DNA of 64,000 bases from an uncultured Tateyamaria sp. (GCF_947487805.1 NZ_CANKXW010000004.1:124001-188000), one strand, 5' to 3'; positions 26,945 through 36,377 are shown, counted from the first letter of the stretch. Made by a program: numbers and translations. The notes: generated from the sequence alone by a model not told the origin.

Positions 26945-27741
26945 CGCAGACCCATCTGTGCCATCATCTGTTCGATCTTGGGAACGTCCTCGGGGTTGTT
27001 CAACTCCCAGAACTGGCGGCCACGCGCTTCGACTTCGACGCACAGGACGTGGCGGCCGTTTTCCAGGAAACGCAACTGCTCCAACCCCTCCAGCGTCTCC
27101 AACGGACCCACGGGCCATCCCGGGTAGGCGGCCAGAGCATCCGGACGGTAGGCATAGACGCCGACGTGGTGGAACACCGGCGTATCAGCATCCGCGCTGT
27201 AGGTCGCGTTGGCGTAGGGGATCACTTCCTTGGAGAAATAGAGCGCTTGCCCCGACGCACCGAAAACAGCCGTGGTGCCACCCACACGGCCCGCCTTGCG
27301 GTCATCCAGAAAGCCCGTCAGCGTGGCACCATCACAGCGCAAAACAGGGGTCGCGATCTGTGCATCCGGCGCCGCGCGCAGCCCGTCCACCAAACCTTCG
27401 ATGAACCACGCGGGCGTCAATGGGGCATCGCCCTGAAGATTAACGACAATTTCATAGCCGCCGCCCAGTGCCTCGTGCGCCTCTGCGCACCGTTCAGTGC
27501 CATTGCCGCAAGCCTCGGACGTCATCACAACCTCGGCCCCAAACGCCTCGGATGCGGCACGGATCCGGTTATCATCCGTCGCCACCACAACCCGGTCCAC
27601 GCCGTTCACCTCGCAGGCGGCACGCCAGCTGCGTTCGATCAGCGTTTGCGCCACGCCTGTGGCACCCGTCAGAGGCACCAGCGGTTTGCCCGGATACCGG
27701 GTCGAGGCATAGCGGGCCGGGATGACAATCAGAACGGACAT
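26941..27741 (-). CDS. kdsB: 3-deoxy-manno-octulosonate cytidylyltransferase
   Basis: Activates Kdo to CMP-Kdo (266 residues). PARYASTRYPGKPLVPL at the N-terminus, VATDD, the VVNLQGDAPL loop and FHHVGVYAYR are CMP-Kdo synthetase signatures. It overlaps cysQ by one nucleotide upstream and the glycosyltransferase by four downstream, forming a cysQ-kdsB-GT2 unit. Kdo is needed for lipid A core and for the linker of ABC-exported capsules. Confidence 0.93.
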   Translation of the reverse strand: MSVLIVIPARYASTRYPGKPLVPLTGATGVAQTLIERSWRAACEVNGVDRVVVATDDNRIRAASEAFGAEVVMTSEACGNGTERCAEAHEALGGGYEIVVNLQGDAPLTPAWFIEGLVDGLRAAPDAQIATPVLRCDGATLTGFLDDRKAGRVGGTTAVFGASGQALYFSKEVIPYANATYSADADTPVFHHVGVYAYRPDALAAYPGWPVGPLETLEGLEQLRFLENGRHVLCVEVEARGRQFWELNNPEDVPKIEQMMAQMGLR

Positions 27742-28538
27742 CAGGCGGGCTTCAACTCCACGCCCGGCGCATAGGCGATAAAGAACGGATTGGCATAGGT
27801 TTCCTTGCCGTACATCAGCGTCTCATGGTTGTCGAAGCGCACGACCTTGCCGCCTGCACCGGTCAGCACAGCGTGACCCGCGGCGGTATCCCACTCCATC
27901 GTGCGCCCGACGCGGGGATAGATGTCTGCCTCGCCAGTGGCGACAAGACAGAATTTCAGCGACGACCCCGCGCTTTTCATGTCCTTGACGTTGTACTTGT
28001 TGATATAGTCGTCCGTTGCCTGATCCCGATGGGATTTGGACGCGACAACCATCAGGGCGCTGTTGTCGCTTTGGGCCACATTGATCGGCGTAACGTCTCC
28101 CATCGTGTCCTTGTCGAGCGCACCGCTTTCTTCGACGGACTGACCATCAGAGAGCGTAAAGAACATCCGCCCTTTTGCTGGCGCATAAACAACGCCCCGC
28201 GTCGGCACGCCACCTTCGACCAAGGCGATATTGACCGTAAAGTCGCCCCGGCGGTGCACGAATTCCTTGGTGCCATCCAGCGGATCAACGATCAGGAACG
28301 TATCGCCGGTGGTGGAATGGGTCGCGGCCTGTTCTTCGGTCACAAGCATCACATCGGGAAACGCGGCCCGCAGTCCTTCGGAAATCAGAGCGTCCGCCGC
28401 CTCGTCCGCTGCGGTGACGGGGCTGTCGTCGGATTTGGATTTCACTTCAAAATCGTCGGCGTCGTAAATTTCCATGATCTTGTCGCCCGCCTCGAGCGCA
28501 AGCTTGCGGATGACCGGGATCAAATCGTCGTAGTTCAT
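27741..28538 (-). CDS. cysQ: 3'(2'),5'-bisphosphate nucleotidase CysQ
   Basis: Hydrolyses PAP to AMP (265 residues; inositol-monophosphatase fold). Metal-binding motifs are VTEEQ, VDPLDGTKEF and EWDTAAGHAVL. PAP is the by-product both of sulfate assimilation and of PAPS-dependent sulfotransferases; a sulfotransferase gene lies at the other end of this minus-strand run. It is the first gene of the cysQ-kdsB-GT2 unit. Confidence 0.93.
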   Translation of the reverse strand: MNYDDLIPVIRKLALEAGDKIMEIYDADDFEVKSKSDDSPVTAADEAADALISEGLRAAFPDVMLVTEEQAATHSTTGDTFLIVDPLDGTKEFVHRRGDFTVNIALVEGGVPTRGVVYAPAKGRMFFTLSDGQSVEESGALDKDTMGDVTPINVAQSDNSALMVVASKSHRDQATDDYINKYNVKDMKSAGSSLKFCLVATGEADIYPRVGRTMEWDTAAGHAVLTGAGGKVVRFDNHETLMYGKETYANPFFIAYAPGVELKPA

Positions 28539-28585
28539 TAAATCGTTCCTTGCACGGGCATTTGTTGAAATCGCTGCACGTGCCC

Positions 28586-28614
28586 CTTATGCTGCGGTGC
28601 TAACGGAACGGCAA
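28586..28614 (-). promoter_or_regulatory. candidate promoter for cysQ
   Basis: On the minus strand TTGCCG (28614-28609) and CATAAG (28591-28586) are separated by 17 nt, about 50 nt before the cysQ start. It lies in the gap shared with the divergent permease gene. Confidence 0.35.
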
Positions 28615-28656
28615 GATTTCCCTGCGACCATCGCGTCAGTCGAGGCAGAACCGCAC

Positions 28657-29481
28657 ATGTTTCAATCAACCCGCAAGCCACAGTCCGGCTTTGGCACCGC
28701 CATGGCGATGTTCGAAGTCATCTATCATTCGATCGTCCGGTCGGTGCGCAAGACACATAACAACGCGTTCCTCGCGATCGCGATGAACATGCTGCAGGCG
28801 GTGATCTTTGTCGGTGCCTTCTATGTCATGTTTTCGGTGCTTGGGTTGCGGGGCGCCGCGATCCGAGGCGATTTCCTGGTCTACATCATGACGGGTATCT
28901 TCCTGTACATGACGCATACCAAGTCGCTGGGCGCGGTCGTGGGGTCCGAAGGACCGGCAAGCCCGATGATGCAGCACGCGCCGATGAATACGATCGTCTC
29001 GATTTCATCTGCCGCACTTGGCGCCCTCTATGTCCAGGTGCTGTCGCTTTTCATGATCCTGTTCATCTACCACGTCGCCTTCACCCCGCTGGAGATTGAC
29101 GACCCGTTCGGTGCTTTCGGTATGCTGCTGATCGCATGGTTCACCGGCTGCGCACTGGGCCTGGTGCTGCTGGCGATCAAGCCGTGGTTCCCGACATTCG
29201 TGTCGATTTTTACACAAATTTACCAGCGGGCAAACATGATCGCCTCGGGCAAGATGTTCGTTGCAAACACCCTTCCCAGCTTCATGCTGGCCATGTTTGA
29301 CTGGAACCCGTTGTTCCATACGATTGACCAGTCCCGCGGATATGCGTTCATCAACTACAACCCGCGCTATTCTTCCTGGGAATACGCGCTTTGGGTTGGA
29401 ATTATCCTGATCATGGTGGGTCTGATGGGCGAATTCTACACCCGCCGCCACGCCTCGCTCAGCTGGAACGCGCGACGCTAG
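28657..29481 (+). CDS. ABC-2 type permease of polysaccharide exporter family
   Basis: 274-residue integral membrane protein with about six hydrophobic segments, resembling KpsM/Wzm-type permeases that export capsule or O-antigen. The start at 28657 has GAGG about 10 nt upstream; an earlier GTG (28597) would add residues lacking hydrophobic character. MNMLQAVIFVGAFYVMFSVLG is the first membrane span region and the C-terminus is a short basic tail. No ATPase partner (KpsT/Wzt) is adjacent, so it would be encoded elsewhere. Divergent from cysQ-kdsB. Confidence 0.78.
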   Translation: MFQSTRKPQSGFGTAMAMFEVIYHSIVRSVRKTHNNAFLAIAMNMLQAVIFVGAFYVMFSVLGLRGAAIRGDFLVYIMTGIFLYMTHTKSLGAVVGSEGPASPMMQHAPMNTIVSISSAALGALYVQVLSLFMILFIYHVAFTPLEIDDPFGAFGMLLIAWFTGCALGLVLLAIKPWFPTFVSIFTQIYQRANMIASGKMFVANTLPSFMLAMFDWNPLFHTIDQSRGYAFINYNPRYSSWEYALWVGIILIMVGLMGEFYTRRHASLSWNARR

Positions 29482-29822
29482 GCCGCAACGCGGGACGGGC
29501 CCAGCAACAGCACATCCAAGCGACCGTCCACACGAAAACTCAGCCAGATCAGATAACTGCCAAAAACCAGCATCCCACCCACGCAGACCAAGGGCGCAAA
29601 AACCCAGGCTTGGGTGGAAAACGCGTTGCGCCACAGAAACCAGACCGTGCTGAGCAACAGGTAAGTGGAGAAATCCACGTTGAACTGGCCTTGCCAATTC
29701 ATGGCCAGCACAGCACCCGCAAACGGCGTGATCAGATCCAGGCCATCACGCCCGACAACCACAAGAGTATAGACCACCAAAACGGCCACAAGGCCGAAAC
29801 AGATCAAGCGCAAAGTCCGCAT
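29478..29822 (-). CDS. small membrane protein of unknown function
   Basis: 114 residues with three hydrophobic segments (about 5-25, 53-67 and 74-95) and a short basic C-terminus. GGAGGA lies 8 nt before the ATG at 29822. Its stop overlaps the end of the ABC-2 permease gene by 4 nt in convergent orientation. Residues such as NWQGQFNVDFSTYLLLSTVW look constrained. I do not recognise the family. The setting suggests, without proving, an envelope role. Confidence 0.65.
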   Translation of the reverse strand: MRTLRLICFGLVAVLVVYTLVVVGRDGLDLITPFAGAVLAMNWQGQFNVDFSTYLLLSTVWFLWRNAFSTQAWVFAPLVCVGGMLVFGSYLIWLSFRVDGRLDVLLLGPSRVAA

Positions 29823-29942
29823 CACCCGATTCCTCCATCCAAAATTCTCTCATGGTCTAGGTCCGGCAAATCAGGCGCTCAATTACCTCGCAGGTCATAT
29901 TCCAGCCCGATACCTTCATTGTTCCAAAAATATGCACGGGGT

Positions 29943-29973
29943 TTGGGGCAGCGCCCCAAGGCCCTTGCGGCCT
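29943..29973. terminator. two tandem hairpins downstream of alkB
   Basis: TTGGGGC/GCCCCAA (29943-29959, 3-nt loop) is followed at once by AGGCC/GGCCT (29959-29973, 5-nt loop). They lie in the 206-nt gap between alkB and the small membrane protein gene, both on the minus strand. Similar G/C-block hairpins recur in rhodobacterial intergenic regions; termination or mRNA protection for alkB is the likely role. The remainder of the gap shows nothing I can name. Confidence 0.4.
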
Positions 29974-30028
29974 GAGCAAAAACAAGATCATGCGCGCCGA
30001 AAGGCGCTCCATTTGGAAGACCCGGACA

Positions 30029-30628
30029 CTACAGCACGACACGGCACGTCAGGTTGATCCGCCCGCCCTGGGGCAACAGGGACGACGATCCAAATCGGAT
30101 ACGGTCCACCCCATGATAGGTCAGGCGCGCAGCCCCACCCATCACCACGACATCACCTGATTCCAGCCACAGCGTCTCTGTCTTTCCGCCGCGCTGCGTA
30201 TTGCCGATCCGGAACAATCCCGCATCGCCCAGCGAAATCGATAGGACCGGCCAGTCAAAATCGGCCTCATCCTTGTCCTGGTGCATCCCCATGCGCGCAC
30301 CTGCGCCGTAAAAGTTGACAAGACAGCAGTCCGGGCCTCGCTCCGCGTCCACCAGCGCTCGCCAGATATCGAGGATTGCCGCGGGGATCGGTGGCCAGGC
30401 CGTACCGTTCGGATGCTGCGCGGCATACCGGTATCCGGATCGGTCGGCATACCAGCCGAGCGCACCGGCTGACGTCATGCGTACGCTCATCGGTTTGCCA
30501 TATGGCGTTTGCGGCGAAAACAGCGGTGCCGCGGCGACAATGGTCCGAATGTCGCCGACAAGCGCGGCTTGGCTACCCGCGTCCAGGTACGCTTTGTGTA
30601 TGTCGAATCCCCGTACGGTCAGCCGCAT
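30029..30628 (-). CDS. alkB: DNA oxidative demethylase AlkB
   Basis: Fe(II)/2-oxoglutarate dioxygenase (199 residues) that removes methyl groups from N1-methyladenine and N3-methylcytosine in DNA. Iron ligands are the HQD of GMHQDKDE and the histidine of TYHGVDRI; the 2-oxoglutarate arginines lie in the C-terminal GRINLTCRV. Substrate-side residues VNFYGAGARMG are also standard. The start at 30628 follows GGGAG; the longer form (30655) has no ribosome site. Divergent from dnaK across 192 nt. Confidence 0.93.
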   Translation of the reverse strand: MRLTVRGFDIHKAYLDAGSQAALVGDIRTIVAAAPLFSPQTPYGKPMSVRMTSAGALGWYADRSGYRYAAQHPNGTAWPPIPAAILDIWRALVDAERGPDCCLVNFYGAGARMGMHQDKDEADFDWPVLSISLGDAGLFRIGNTQRGGKTETLWLESGDVVVMGGAARLTYHGVDRIRFGSSSLLPQGGRINLTCRVVL

Positions 30629-30685
30629 GACCACTTCTCCCGTGATTATGTGCAATTTTTGCTGTTTTGCCGCCTGTCACAACGG

Positions 30686-30714
30686 TTGCAGCGCCAATTC
30701 ACCCTCCTTATATA
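30686..30714 (+). promoter_or_regulatory. candidate dnaK promoter
   Basis: TTGCAG (30686-30691) and TATATA (30709-30714) with 17 nt between, preceded by GG and with CCT before the -10 region. The CCTTATATA block also fits the heat-shock sigma-32 -10 type, as expected for dnaK. It would give a leader of about 100 nt. Confidence 0.5.
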
Positions 30715-30820
30715 CGCCCCAGCGCGCACGGGATCGTGCGCAAAATCATGCGTGGCGTCGATGCCGAAACGGGTCGCCGCCTCGTGTCATCGCCTTGAAC
30801 TGATATGAGGGATCGAAAAC

Positions 30821-32737
30821 ATGGCCAAAGTCATTGGTATTGACCTGGGAACCACAAACAGCTGCATCGCCATCATGGATGGCAGCCAGCCCCGCGTGAT
30901 TGAAAACGCGGAAGGTGCGCGGACAACCCCGTCCATCGTCGCATTCACAGAAAACGAACGGCTCGTCGGCCAGCCTGCCAAGCGGCAAGCGGTGACGAAC
31001 CCCGACAACACCATCTTTGGTGTCAAACGCCTGATCGGCCGCCGCAACGATGATGCGGATCTGGCCAAGGACAAGAAAAACCTGCCCTTCAATGTGATTG
31101 ATGGCGGCAACGGCGACGCATGGGTCGAAGCGCGCGGCGAGAAATATTCGCCGTCGCAAATCTCGGCCTTCATCCTCGGCAAAATGAAAGAGACAGCGGA
31201 AAGCTATCTCGGCGAAGACGTGACCCAGGCGGTCATCACCGTCCCCGCCTATTTCAACGACGCACAGCGTCAGGCCACCAAGGATGCGGGCAAGATCGCG
31301 GGCCTCGAAGTGCTGCGGATCATCAACGAACCGACAGCGGCCGCGCTGGCCTATGGTCTCGACAAGGAAAACTCGCAAACCATCGCGGTCTATGACCTTG
31401 GCGGCGGGACATTCGACGTGACCATCCTCGAGATCGACGACGGCCTGTTCGAAGTGAAATCGACCAACGGCGACACGTTCCTGGGGGGTGAAGACTTTGA
31501 CATGCGCATCGTCAACTACCTCGCGGACGAGTTCAAAAAAGAGCACGCCGTTGATTTGACGCAGGACAAGATGGCCCTGCAACGTCTCAAGGAGGCGGCG
31601 GAGAAGGCCAAGATCGAGCTGTCGAGCGCAAACCAGACCGAAATCAACCAGCCCTTCATCTCGATGGGCAGCAACGGCCAGCCGCTGCACATGGTTATGA
31701 AGCTGACCCGCGCCAAGCTGGAACAGCTGGTGGGTGACCTGATCAAATCCTCGATGAAACCCTGCGCCGCCGCGTTGAAAGACGCAGGTCTGTCTGCCTC
31801 CGACATTGACGAGGTTGTGCTGGTCGGCGGGATGACCCGCATGCCGCGCGTGGTTGAGGAAGTGACCAAGTTCTTCGGCAAGGAACCCCATAAGGGCGTG
31901 AACCCTGACGAAGTGGTCGCCATGGGCGCCGCCATTCAGGCCGGTGTTCTGCAAGGCGACGTCAAAGACGTTGTCCTGCTCGACGTGACGCCGCTGTCGT
32001 TGGGGATCGAAACGCTGGGTGGCGTGTTCACTCGCCTGATCGACCGCAACACGACGATCCCGACGAAGAAGAGCCAAATCTTCTCGACCGCCGAAGACAA
32101 CCAGAACGCCGTGACCATCCGCGTGTTCCAGGGCGAACGGGAGATGGCCGCCGACAACAAGATCCTTGGCGCCTTCAACCTCGAAAACATCCCGCCTGCC
32201 CCGCGTGGCATGCCCCAGATCGAAGTAACCTTTGACATCGACGCCAACGGCATCGTGTCGGTGGGCGCCAAGGACAAGGGCACCGGCAAGGAACAACAGA
32301 TCACGATCCAGGCCTCGGGCGGTTTGTCGGATGACGACATCGAACAAATGGTCAAGGACGCCGAGGACAACGCCGAGGCGGACAAGGAACGTCGCGAGCT
32401 GATCGAGGCGAAAAACCAGGCCGAGAGCCTCATCCACTCGACCGAAAAGTCGATGGAAGAGCATGCGGACAAGGTGGACCCGACCACAATCGAAGCCATC
32501 GAACTGGCGATTGCCGCGCTCAAGGATGACCTTGAGGCGGACGGCGCCGGTGCGGACAAGATCAAGTCCGGCATCCAGAACGTGACCGAAGCGGCCATGA
32601 AGCTGGGCGAGGCGATCTACAAGTCGGCGCAAGAAGAGGGCGAAGAAGAGCCCGCTGGCGCGGACGAACCCCGCGGTGACGATGATGATATCGTCGATGC
32701 CGAGTTCGAAGATCTCGACAACGACAAGCGCGCCTGA
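30821..32737 (+). CDS. dnaK: molecular chaperone DnaK (Hsp70)
   Basis: ATP-driven Hsp70 chaperone of 638 residues. The nucleotide-binding domain (about 1-385) starts [17 protein letters not shown] and has [25 protein letters not shown] and [12 protein letters not shown]. The linker and substrate domain follow with [17 protein letters not shown]. The lid ends in an acidic tail, [21 protein letters not shown] precedes the ATG. dnaJ follows after 78 nt. Confidence 0.98.
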   Translation: MAKVIGIDLGTTNSCIAIMDGSQPRVIENAEGARTTPSIVAFTENERLVGQPAKRQAVTNPDNTIFGVKRLIGRRNDDADLAKDKKNLPFNVIDGGNGDAWVEARGEKYSPSQISAFILGKMKETAESYLGEDVTQAVITVPAYFNDAQRQATKDAGKIAGLEVLRIINEPTAAALAYGLDKENSQTIAVYDLGGGTFDVTILEIDDGLFEVKSTNGDTFLGGEDFDMRIVNYLADEFKKEHAVDLTQDKMALQRLKEAAEKAKIELSSANQTEINQPFISMGSNGQPLHMVMKLTRAKLEQLVGDLIKSSMKPCAAALKDAGLSASDIDEVVLVGGMTRMPRVVEEVTKFFGKEPHKGVNPDEVVAMGAAIQAGVLQGDVKDVVLLDVTPLSLGIETLGGVFTRLIDRNTTIPTKKSQIFSTAEDNQNAVTIRVFQGEREMAADNKILGAFNLENIPPAPRGMPQIEVTFDIDANGIVSVGAKDKGTGKEQQITIQASGGLSDDDIEQMVKDAEDNAEADKERRELIEAKNQAESLIHSTEKSMEEHADKVDPTTIEAIELAIAALKDDLEADGAGADKIKSGIQNVTEAAMKLGEAIYKSAQEEGEEEPAGADEPRGDDDDIVDAEFEDLDNDKRA

Positions 32738-32761
32738 TCTTGCACGCAAGGGAACCAATCA

Positions 32762-32790
32762 AGGGGCCGGTCCAAAACGGGCCGGCCCCT
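32762..32790 (+). terminator. strong hairpin between dnaK and dnaJ
   Basis: A 12-bp stem (GGGGCCGG...CCGGCCCC core, one wobble pair) with the loop AAAAC fills the middle of the 78-nt gap. No T-run follows, so partial termination or RNA processing that lowers dnaJ relative to dnaK is more likely than full termination. Confidence 0.5.
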
Positions 32791-32815
32791 GACGTTCCAA
32801 CAAAGGATATGATCC

Positions 32816-33973
32816 ATGGCAAAACGTGACTATTACGAGGTGCTTGGCGTCTCCAAAGGGGCCAGCGCCGACGAGATCAAAAAAGGCTATCGCACCAAAG
32901 CGAAAGAGTTGCACCCCGACCGCAACGCCGACAATCCCAACGCCGAAGCACAGTTCAAAGAGGCCAACGAGGCCTATGACGTTCTGAAGGACGCCGACAA
33001 GAAAGCAGCCTATGACCGTTTTGGTCATGCCGCATTCGAAGGCGGCATGGGCGGCGGCGGTGGACGTCCCGGCGGCGGCTTTGGTGGCGGGCAGGGCGAT
33101 TTTGGCTCCGCGTTTTCCGACGTGTTTGACGACCTGTTCGGTGACTTCATGGGTGGTCAGCGCGGGGGCGGCGGCGGACGTCGTGCCGCACGCGGCTCCG
33201 ACTTGCGCTACAACCTGCGCATCTCGCTCGAAGATGCGTTTGCGGGTCTGCAAAAGACCATCAACGTCCCAACCTCGGTCAGCTGCAACAGTTGCGACGG
33301 ATCCGGCGCCGAAGGCGGGTCCGAACCGTCCACATGCCCGACCTGTTCGGGCATGGGAAAGGTGCGCGCGCAGCAGGGGTTCTTTACCGTTGAACGTACT
33401 TGCCCTACATGTTCGGGCCTCGGTCAGATCATCCAGAACCCGTGCAAGACATGCTCAGGCGCGGGTCGCGTGGAAAAAGACCGTGCACTGTCCGTAAACA
33501 TCCCGGCCGGTGTCGAGACCGGCACCCGCATCCGTCTCGCCGGAGAGGGCGAGGCAGGCATGCGTGGTGGACCGTCGGGTGACCTGTATATCTTTATCGA
33601 AGTGTCGTCGCACAAGCTGTTTGAACGCGATGGTACGAACCTGTTCTGCCGTGTCCCGGTCAGCATGGGCACCGCCGCCTTGGGTGGATCCATCGAGGTT
33701 CCGACCATCGACGGCGGCCGTGGCCGCGTGCAAATTCCTGCGGGCTCCCAATCGGGTCGCCAGATGCGGCTGAGATCCAAGGGTATGCCGGCGCTGCGCG
33801 GCGGTGGACAGGGTGACATGTTCATCGAGCTGGCGGTCGAGACCCCGGTCAACCTGACCAGCCGTCAAAAGGAATTGCTGCGCGAATTCGAGGACCTGTC
33901 GGAAGAGAACAACCCCGAATCGTCGAGCTTCTTTTCTTCGGTTAAATCCTTCTGGGACTCGATGAAGGGGTAA
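32816..33973 (+). CDS. dnaJ: molecular chaperone DnaJ (Hsp40)
   Basis: Co-chaperone that stimulates DnaK ATPase (385 residues). The J domain has the HPD motif in [10 protein letters not shown] Gly/Phe-rich stretch is about residues 75-115. Four zinc repeats are [24 protein letters not shown] and CKTCSGAG, and the C-terminal substrate domains end in a serine-rich tail. AAAGGATATG precedes the start. Class I DnaJ of normal size. Confidence 0.97.
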   Translation: MAKRDYYEVLGVSKGASADEIKKGYRTKAKELHPDRNADNPNAEAQFKEANEAYDVLKDADKKAAYDRFGHAAFEGGMGGGGGRPGGGFGGGQGDFGSAFSDVFDDLFGDFMGGQRGGGGGRRAARGSDLRYNLRISLEDAFAGLQKTINVPTSVSCNSCDGSGAEGGSEPSTCPTCSGMGKVRAQQGFFTVERTCPTCSGLGQIIQNPCKTCSGAGRVEKDRALSVNIPAGVETGTRIRLAGEGEAGMRGGPSGDLYIFIEVSSHKLFERDGTNLFCRVPVSMGTAALGGSIEVPTIDGGRGRVQIPAGSQSGRQMRLRSKGMPALRGGGQGDMFIELAVETPVNLTSRQKELLREFEDLSEENNPESSSFFSSVKSFWDSMKG

Positions 33974-34055
33974 CCCTCGCAGAGCTTGGTGGTTTGGGCG
34001 CCTATTCTGCAGCCGCATTAACCGTTCCCTAACCATGCTGCGGCAGGTTGGTGGC

Positions 34056-34805
34056 ATGTCTGAATTCGCTGAACAGCCCTTGCCTTTCGATTTTGACGAA
34101 GCGGTCCCCGTGCCAATGCCGCGGGGCCGCACGCCGTCCTACATGGCCGATCACCGCAAGCGTTTGCGCACCCGGTTCATGGCAGGTGGCGCGGTGGCCA
34201 TGCCGGATTACGAACTGCTGGAACTTATCCTGTTTCGCGCCATACCGCGACAAGACGTCAAACCATTGGCTCATGTGCTCATGGCCGAATTCGGCGACTT
34301 CAACGGTGTCGTGTCCGCACCGCTTGATCGGCTGCACGCCGTAAAAGGGGTTGGTGACGCTGTCGTGTGTGAACTCAAGATCGTGGAGGCGGCGGCCCAC
34401 CGCCTAGCTCGCGCTAAGATCATGAACAAGCATGTTATTTCCAGCTGGGACGCGCTGGTTGACTATTGCCACACCACTATGGCCCACCGAGAGACGGAAC
34501 AATTCCGCGTGCTGTTCCTGGACCGCAAGAATGTGCTGATCGCGGACGAAGAACAGGGCAAAGGCACGGTGGATCATGTGCCCGTGTATCCGCGCGAGGT
34601 TGCCAAACGCGCGCTGGCGCTAAACGCGTCTGCGTTGATCCTTGTGCACAACCATCCATCCGGTGACCCAACGCCCAGCCAGGCGGACATCGACATGACC
34701 TCACAGATGGAGATTGCCTGCGCGGCACTTGGTCTGACCTTGCACGATCACCTGATCGTAGGACGGTCGCGCGAGTTGAGCTTCAAGACCGAAGGCTACC
34801 TTTAG
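34056..34805 (+). CDS. radC: RadC family JAB1/MPN protein
   Basis: 249 residues with the start at 34056, or 256 if ATG 34035 is used; neither has a strong ribosome site. An N-terminal helix-hairpin-helix region (LLELILFRAIPRQDVKPL and AVKGVGDA) precedes a JAMM metalloprotease-like domain with the motif HNHPSGDPTPSQAD. Despite the name, a DNA-repair role is not established for the family. It converges with the PstS/OmpA gene, overlapping by 4 nt. Confidence 0.9.
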   Translation: MSEFAEQPLPFDFDEAVPVPMPRGRTPSYMADHRKRLRTRFMAGGAVAMPDYELLELILFRAIPRQDVKPLAHVLMAEFGDFNGVVSAPLDRLHAVKGVGDAVVCELKIVEAAAHRLARAKIMNKHVISSWDALVDYCHTTMAHRETEQFRVLFLDRKNVLIADEEQGKGTVDHVPVYPREVAKRALALNASALILVHNHPSGDPTPSQADIDMTSQMEIACAALGLTLHDHLIVGRSRELSFKTEGYL

Positions 34806-36355
34806 CGCACCCACACCTCGACCCGCCGGTTGGCCTGTCGCCCCCATGCGCTGTCATCGCACGCCATGGGCAGCGCCTCTCCGAAGGCATCGACATCCAT
34901 CTGCTGCCGCCCGAAATCCACCGTTTCAGCAGCCGCCTGAACCGCGCGTTTGACGGCCTCGGCCCGGCGCAGGGCGATGTCGCGGTTGGCCGTCGCTGGC
35001 CCGTCGCCGTCACTGAACCCAACCAACAGCACCTGGCGCGCATCGTATTTGCCTTGTTCGAGAGCACGGGCAAATTGCTGAACATTCGACCGGGATTGCG
35101 CATCCAACCGCACGGACCCCGCCTCGAACCGGAAAGAGGTCGTGAGCCGCGTCATACCGTAAAGCGTCCGCGTCATACGCTGCAATTCCTCCAGCGACAC
35201 CTCCGGGCCCGCGGCGGTCACCGCATTCGCAAAACGGTAACCTTGGTCGTTGATCGAAATCTCCTCCGGGGCCTGATCCACAAATCCCGCGCGACGGATC
35301 ACGATCTGCGCCGATGCGCCGCGGGTGAAAGCCAGAAATTCACGCGCGATCTTGGGCAAGCGACGGGCGGGCATGTAAAGGAACATGGGCGCGGTCAGCG
35401 GATAGTCTTCGGTTTTGATCGTACCGCGCGCCGCAGACAGCGAAAAACCGCACGGGCCTGTCAGCGTCAGCGCCCGTGCATTTCCCGTATCTGCATAGCT
35501 TGCAATGCCAATCCCAAAGGGATCGGCCATCACCGCGTCCACCACGTCGCGAGGCCGGTCGTGGCGTATGATATCCTCGGCCAGGAATAGCCGCGCGGGG
35601 CCCATGATTTCGTCCTCGACCGCCTGGCCAAGCCCCGTCCGGTCACCGGGCAGATACAGCGCGATGGGGGCGTCAGCGCCGCCAAGGTCCTGCCAATTCG
35701 TGATCCGCCCGGCAAACACGCGCGCCAGATCCTGCGGCGATATGCGGTCAACCGGGTTAGAGGGCGCAACAATGGGCACCATGGCATCCAGCGCCAACAC
35801 CCGACTGCGATTGGCGTCCGTCATGTCGCCCATCCCGGCATCCCGCGCGCGTTGGCGTTCCTCTGGCCGGATTTCGCGCAAGGCCATCACAATATCCGCA
35901 TCGTTCGTCAGCAAATCGGCAAACCCTTCGTCCGTGGTCGACACATGGAAATAAAACAGTGCCACTGATTTGTCGGACGTGTTGTCCTTGAGTTCATAGA
36001 CAAAGTTTGATGGGCCCAGCGCCAACCGCCCGGCGGTCAGATCATTGCGCAGTGCGAACCCTTCGATCAGCGCAGGCATCAGAACAGAGCCCATGGTGGC
36101 CGATCCTGAGATGCTGATTTCCGCGACAAAATCCTGAAGGTTTGGACAGGCCGGGCCATCACAGAGCACACCGGAGCCGTCGACCGTCAGTTCACCATAC
36201 ACGGTTTCGATGCGATAAAACTCACCATCGAACCCCAAAAGCGTCCCGCTCAATTCAACCTGACCATCAGGGGATGTCAGGGTGACATCCTGCGCGGTCA
36301 GCGCGGTCGCAAAAAAAGAAAGTGCGGCGAAAATCGCCGCACGAACCCAAGCCAT
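34802..36355 (-). CDS. periplasmic PstS-like protein fused to an OmpA peptidoglycan-binding domain
   Basis: 517 residues. A Sec signal ends at ALTAQ. A phosphate-binding-protein-like module follows: SISGSATMGSVLMPALIEGF, DRISPQDLARVFAGRITNW and PGDRTGLGQAVEDEI are its PstS-type landmarks. The last 110 residues are an OmpA C-terminal domain with the peptidoglycan-contact pattern GFSDGDGPATANRDIALRR. This would hold a solute-binding domain near the cell wall. No phosphate transporter genes adjoin. It follows the secA-linked unknown by 22 nt, probably as an operon. Confidence 0.82.
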   Translation of the reverse strand: MAWVRAAIFAALSFFATALTAQDVTLTSPDGQVELSGTLLGFDGEFYRIETVYGELTVDGSGVLCDGPACPNLQDFVAEISISGSATMGSVLMPALIEGFALRNDLTAGRLALGPSNFVYELKDNTSDKSVALFYFHVSTTDEGFADLLTNDADIVMALREIRPEERQRARDAGMGDMTDANRSRVLALDAMVPIVAPSNPVDRISPQDLARVFAGRITNWQDLGGADAPIALYLPGDRTGLGQAVEDEIMGPARLFLAEDIIRHDRPRDVVDAVMADPFGIGIASYADTGNARALTLTGPCGFSLSAARGTIKTEDYPLTAPMFLYMPARRLPKIAREFLAFTRGASAQIVIRRAGFVDQAPEEISINDQGYRFANAVTAAGPEVSLEELQRMTRTLYGMTRLTTSFRFEAGSVRLDAQSRSNVQQFARALEQGKYDARQVLLVGFSDGDGPATANRDIALRRAEAVKRAVQAAAETVDFGRQQMDVDAFGEALPMACDDSAWGRQANRRVEVWVR

Positions 36356-36377
36356 AAGATGCCCTTTGTCACAACGG

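Noticed and set aside
26945-27118. N-terminal extension of the GT2 gene to 27118
   Set aside because: The extra 58 residues are Arg/Pro-rich, lie inside kdsB in another frame, and the ATGA overlap at 26944 gives a normal GT2 N-terminus.
30746-32758. 670-codon open frame on the minus strand across dnaK
   Set aside because: It mirrors the dnaK coding frame in a GC-rich genome, has no family pattern or ribosome site, and dnaK is certain.
34035-34055. Earlier ATG of radC at 34035
   Set aside because: No ribosome site and seven non-conserved residues; 34056 is at least as likely, although not certain.
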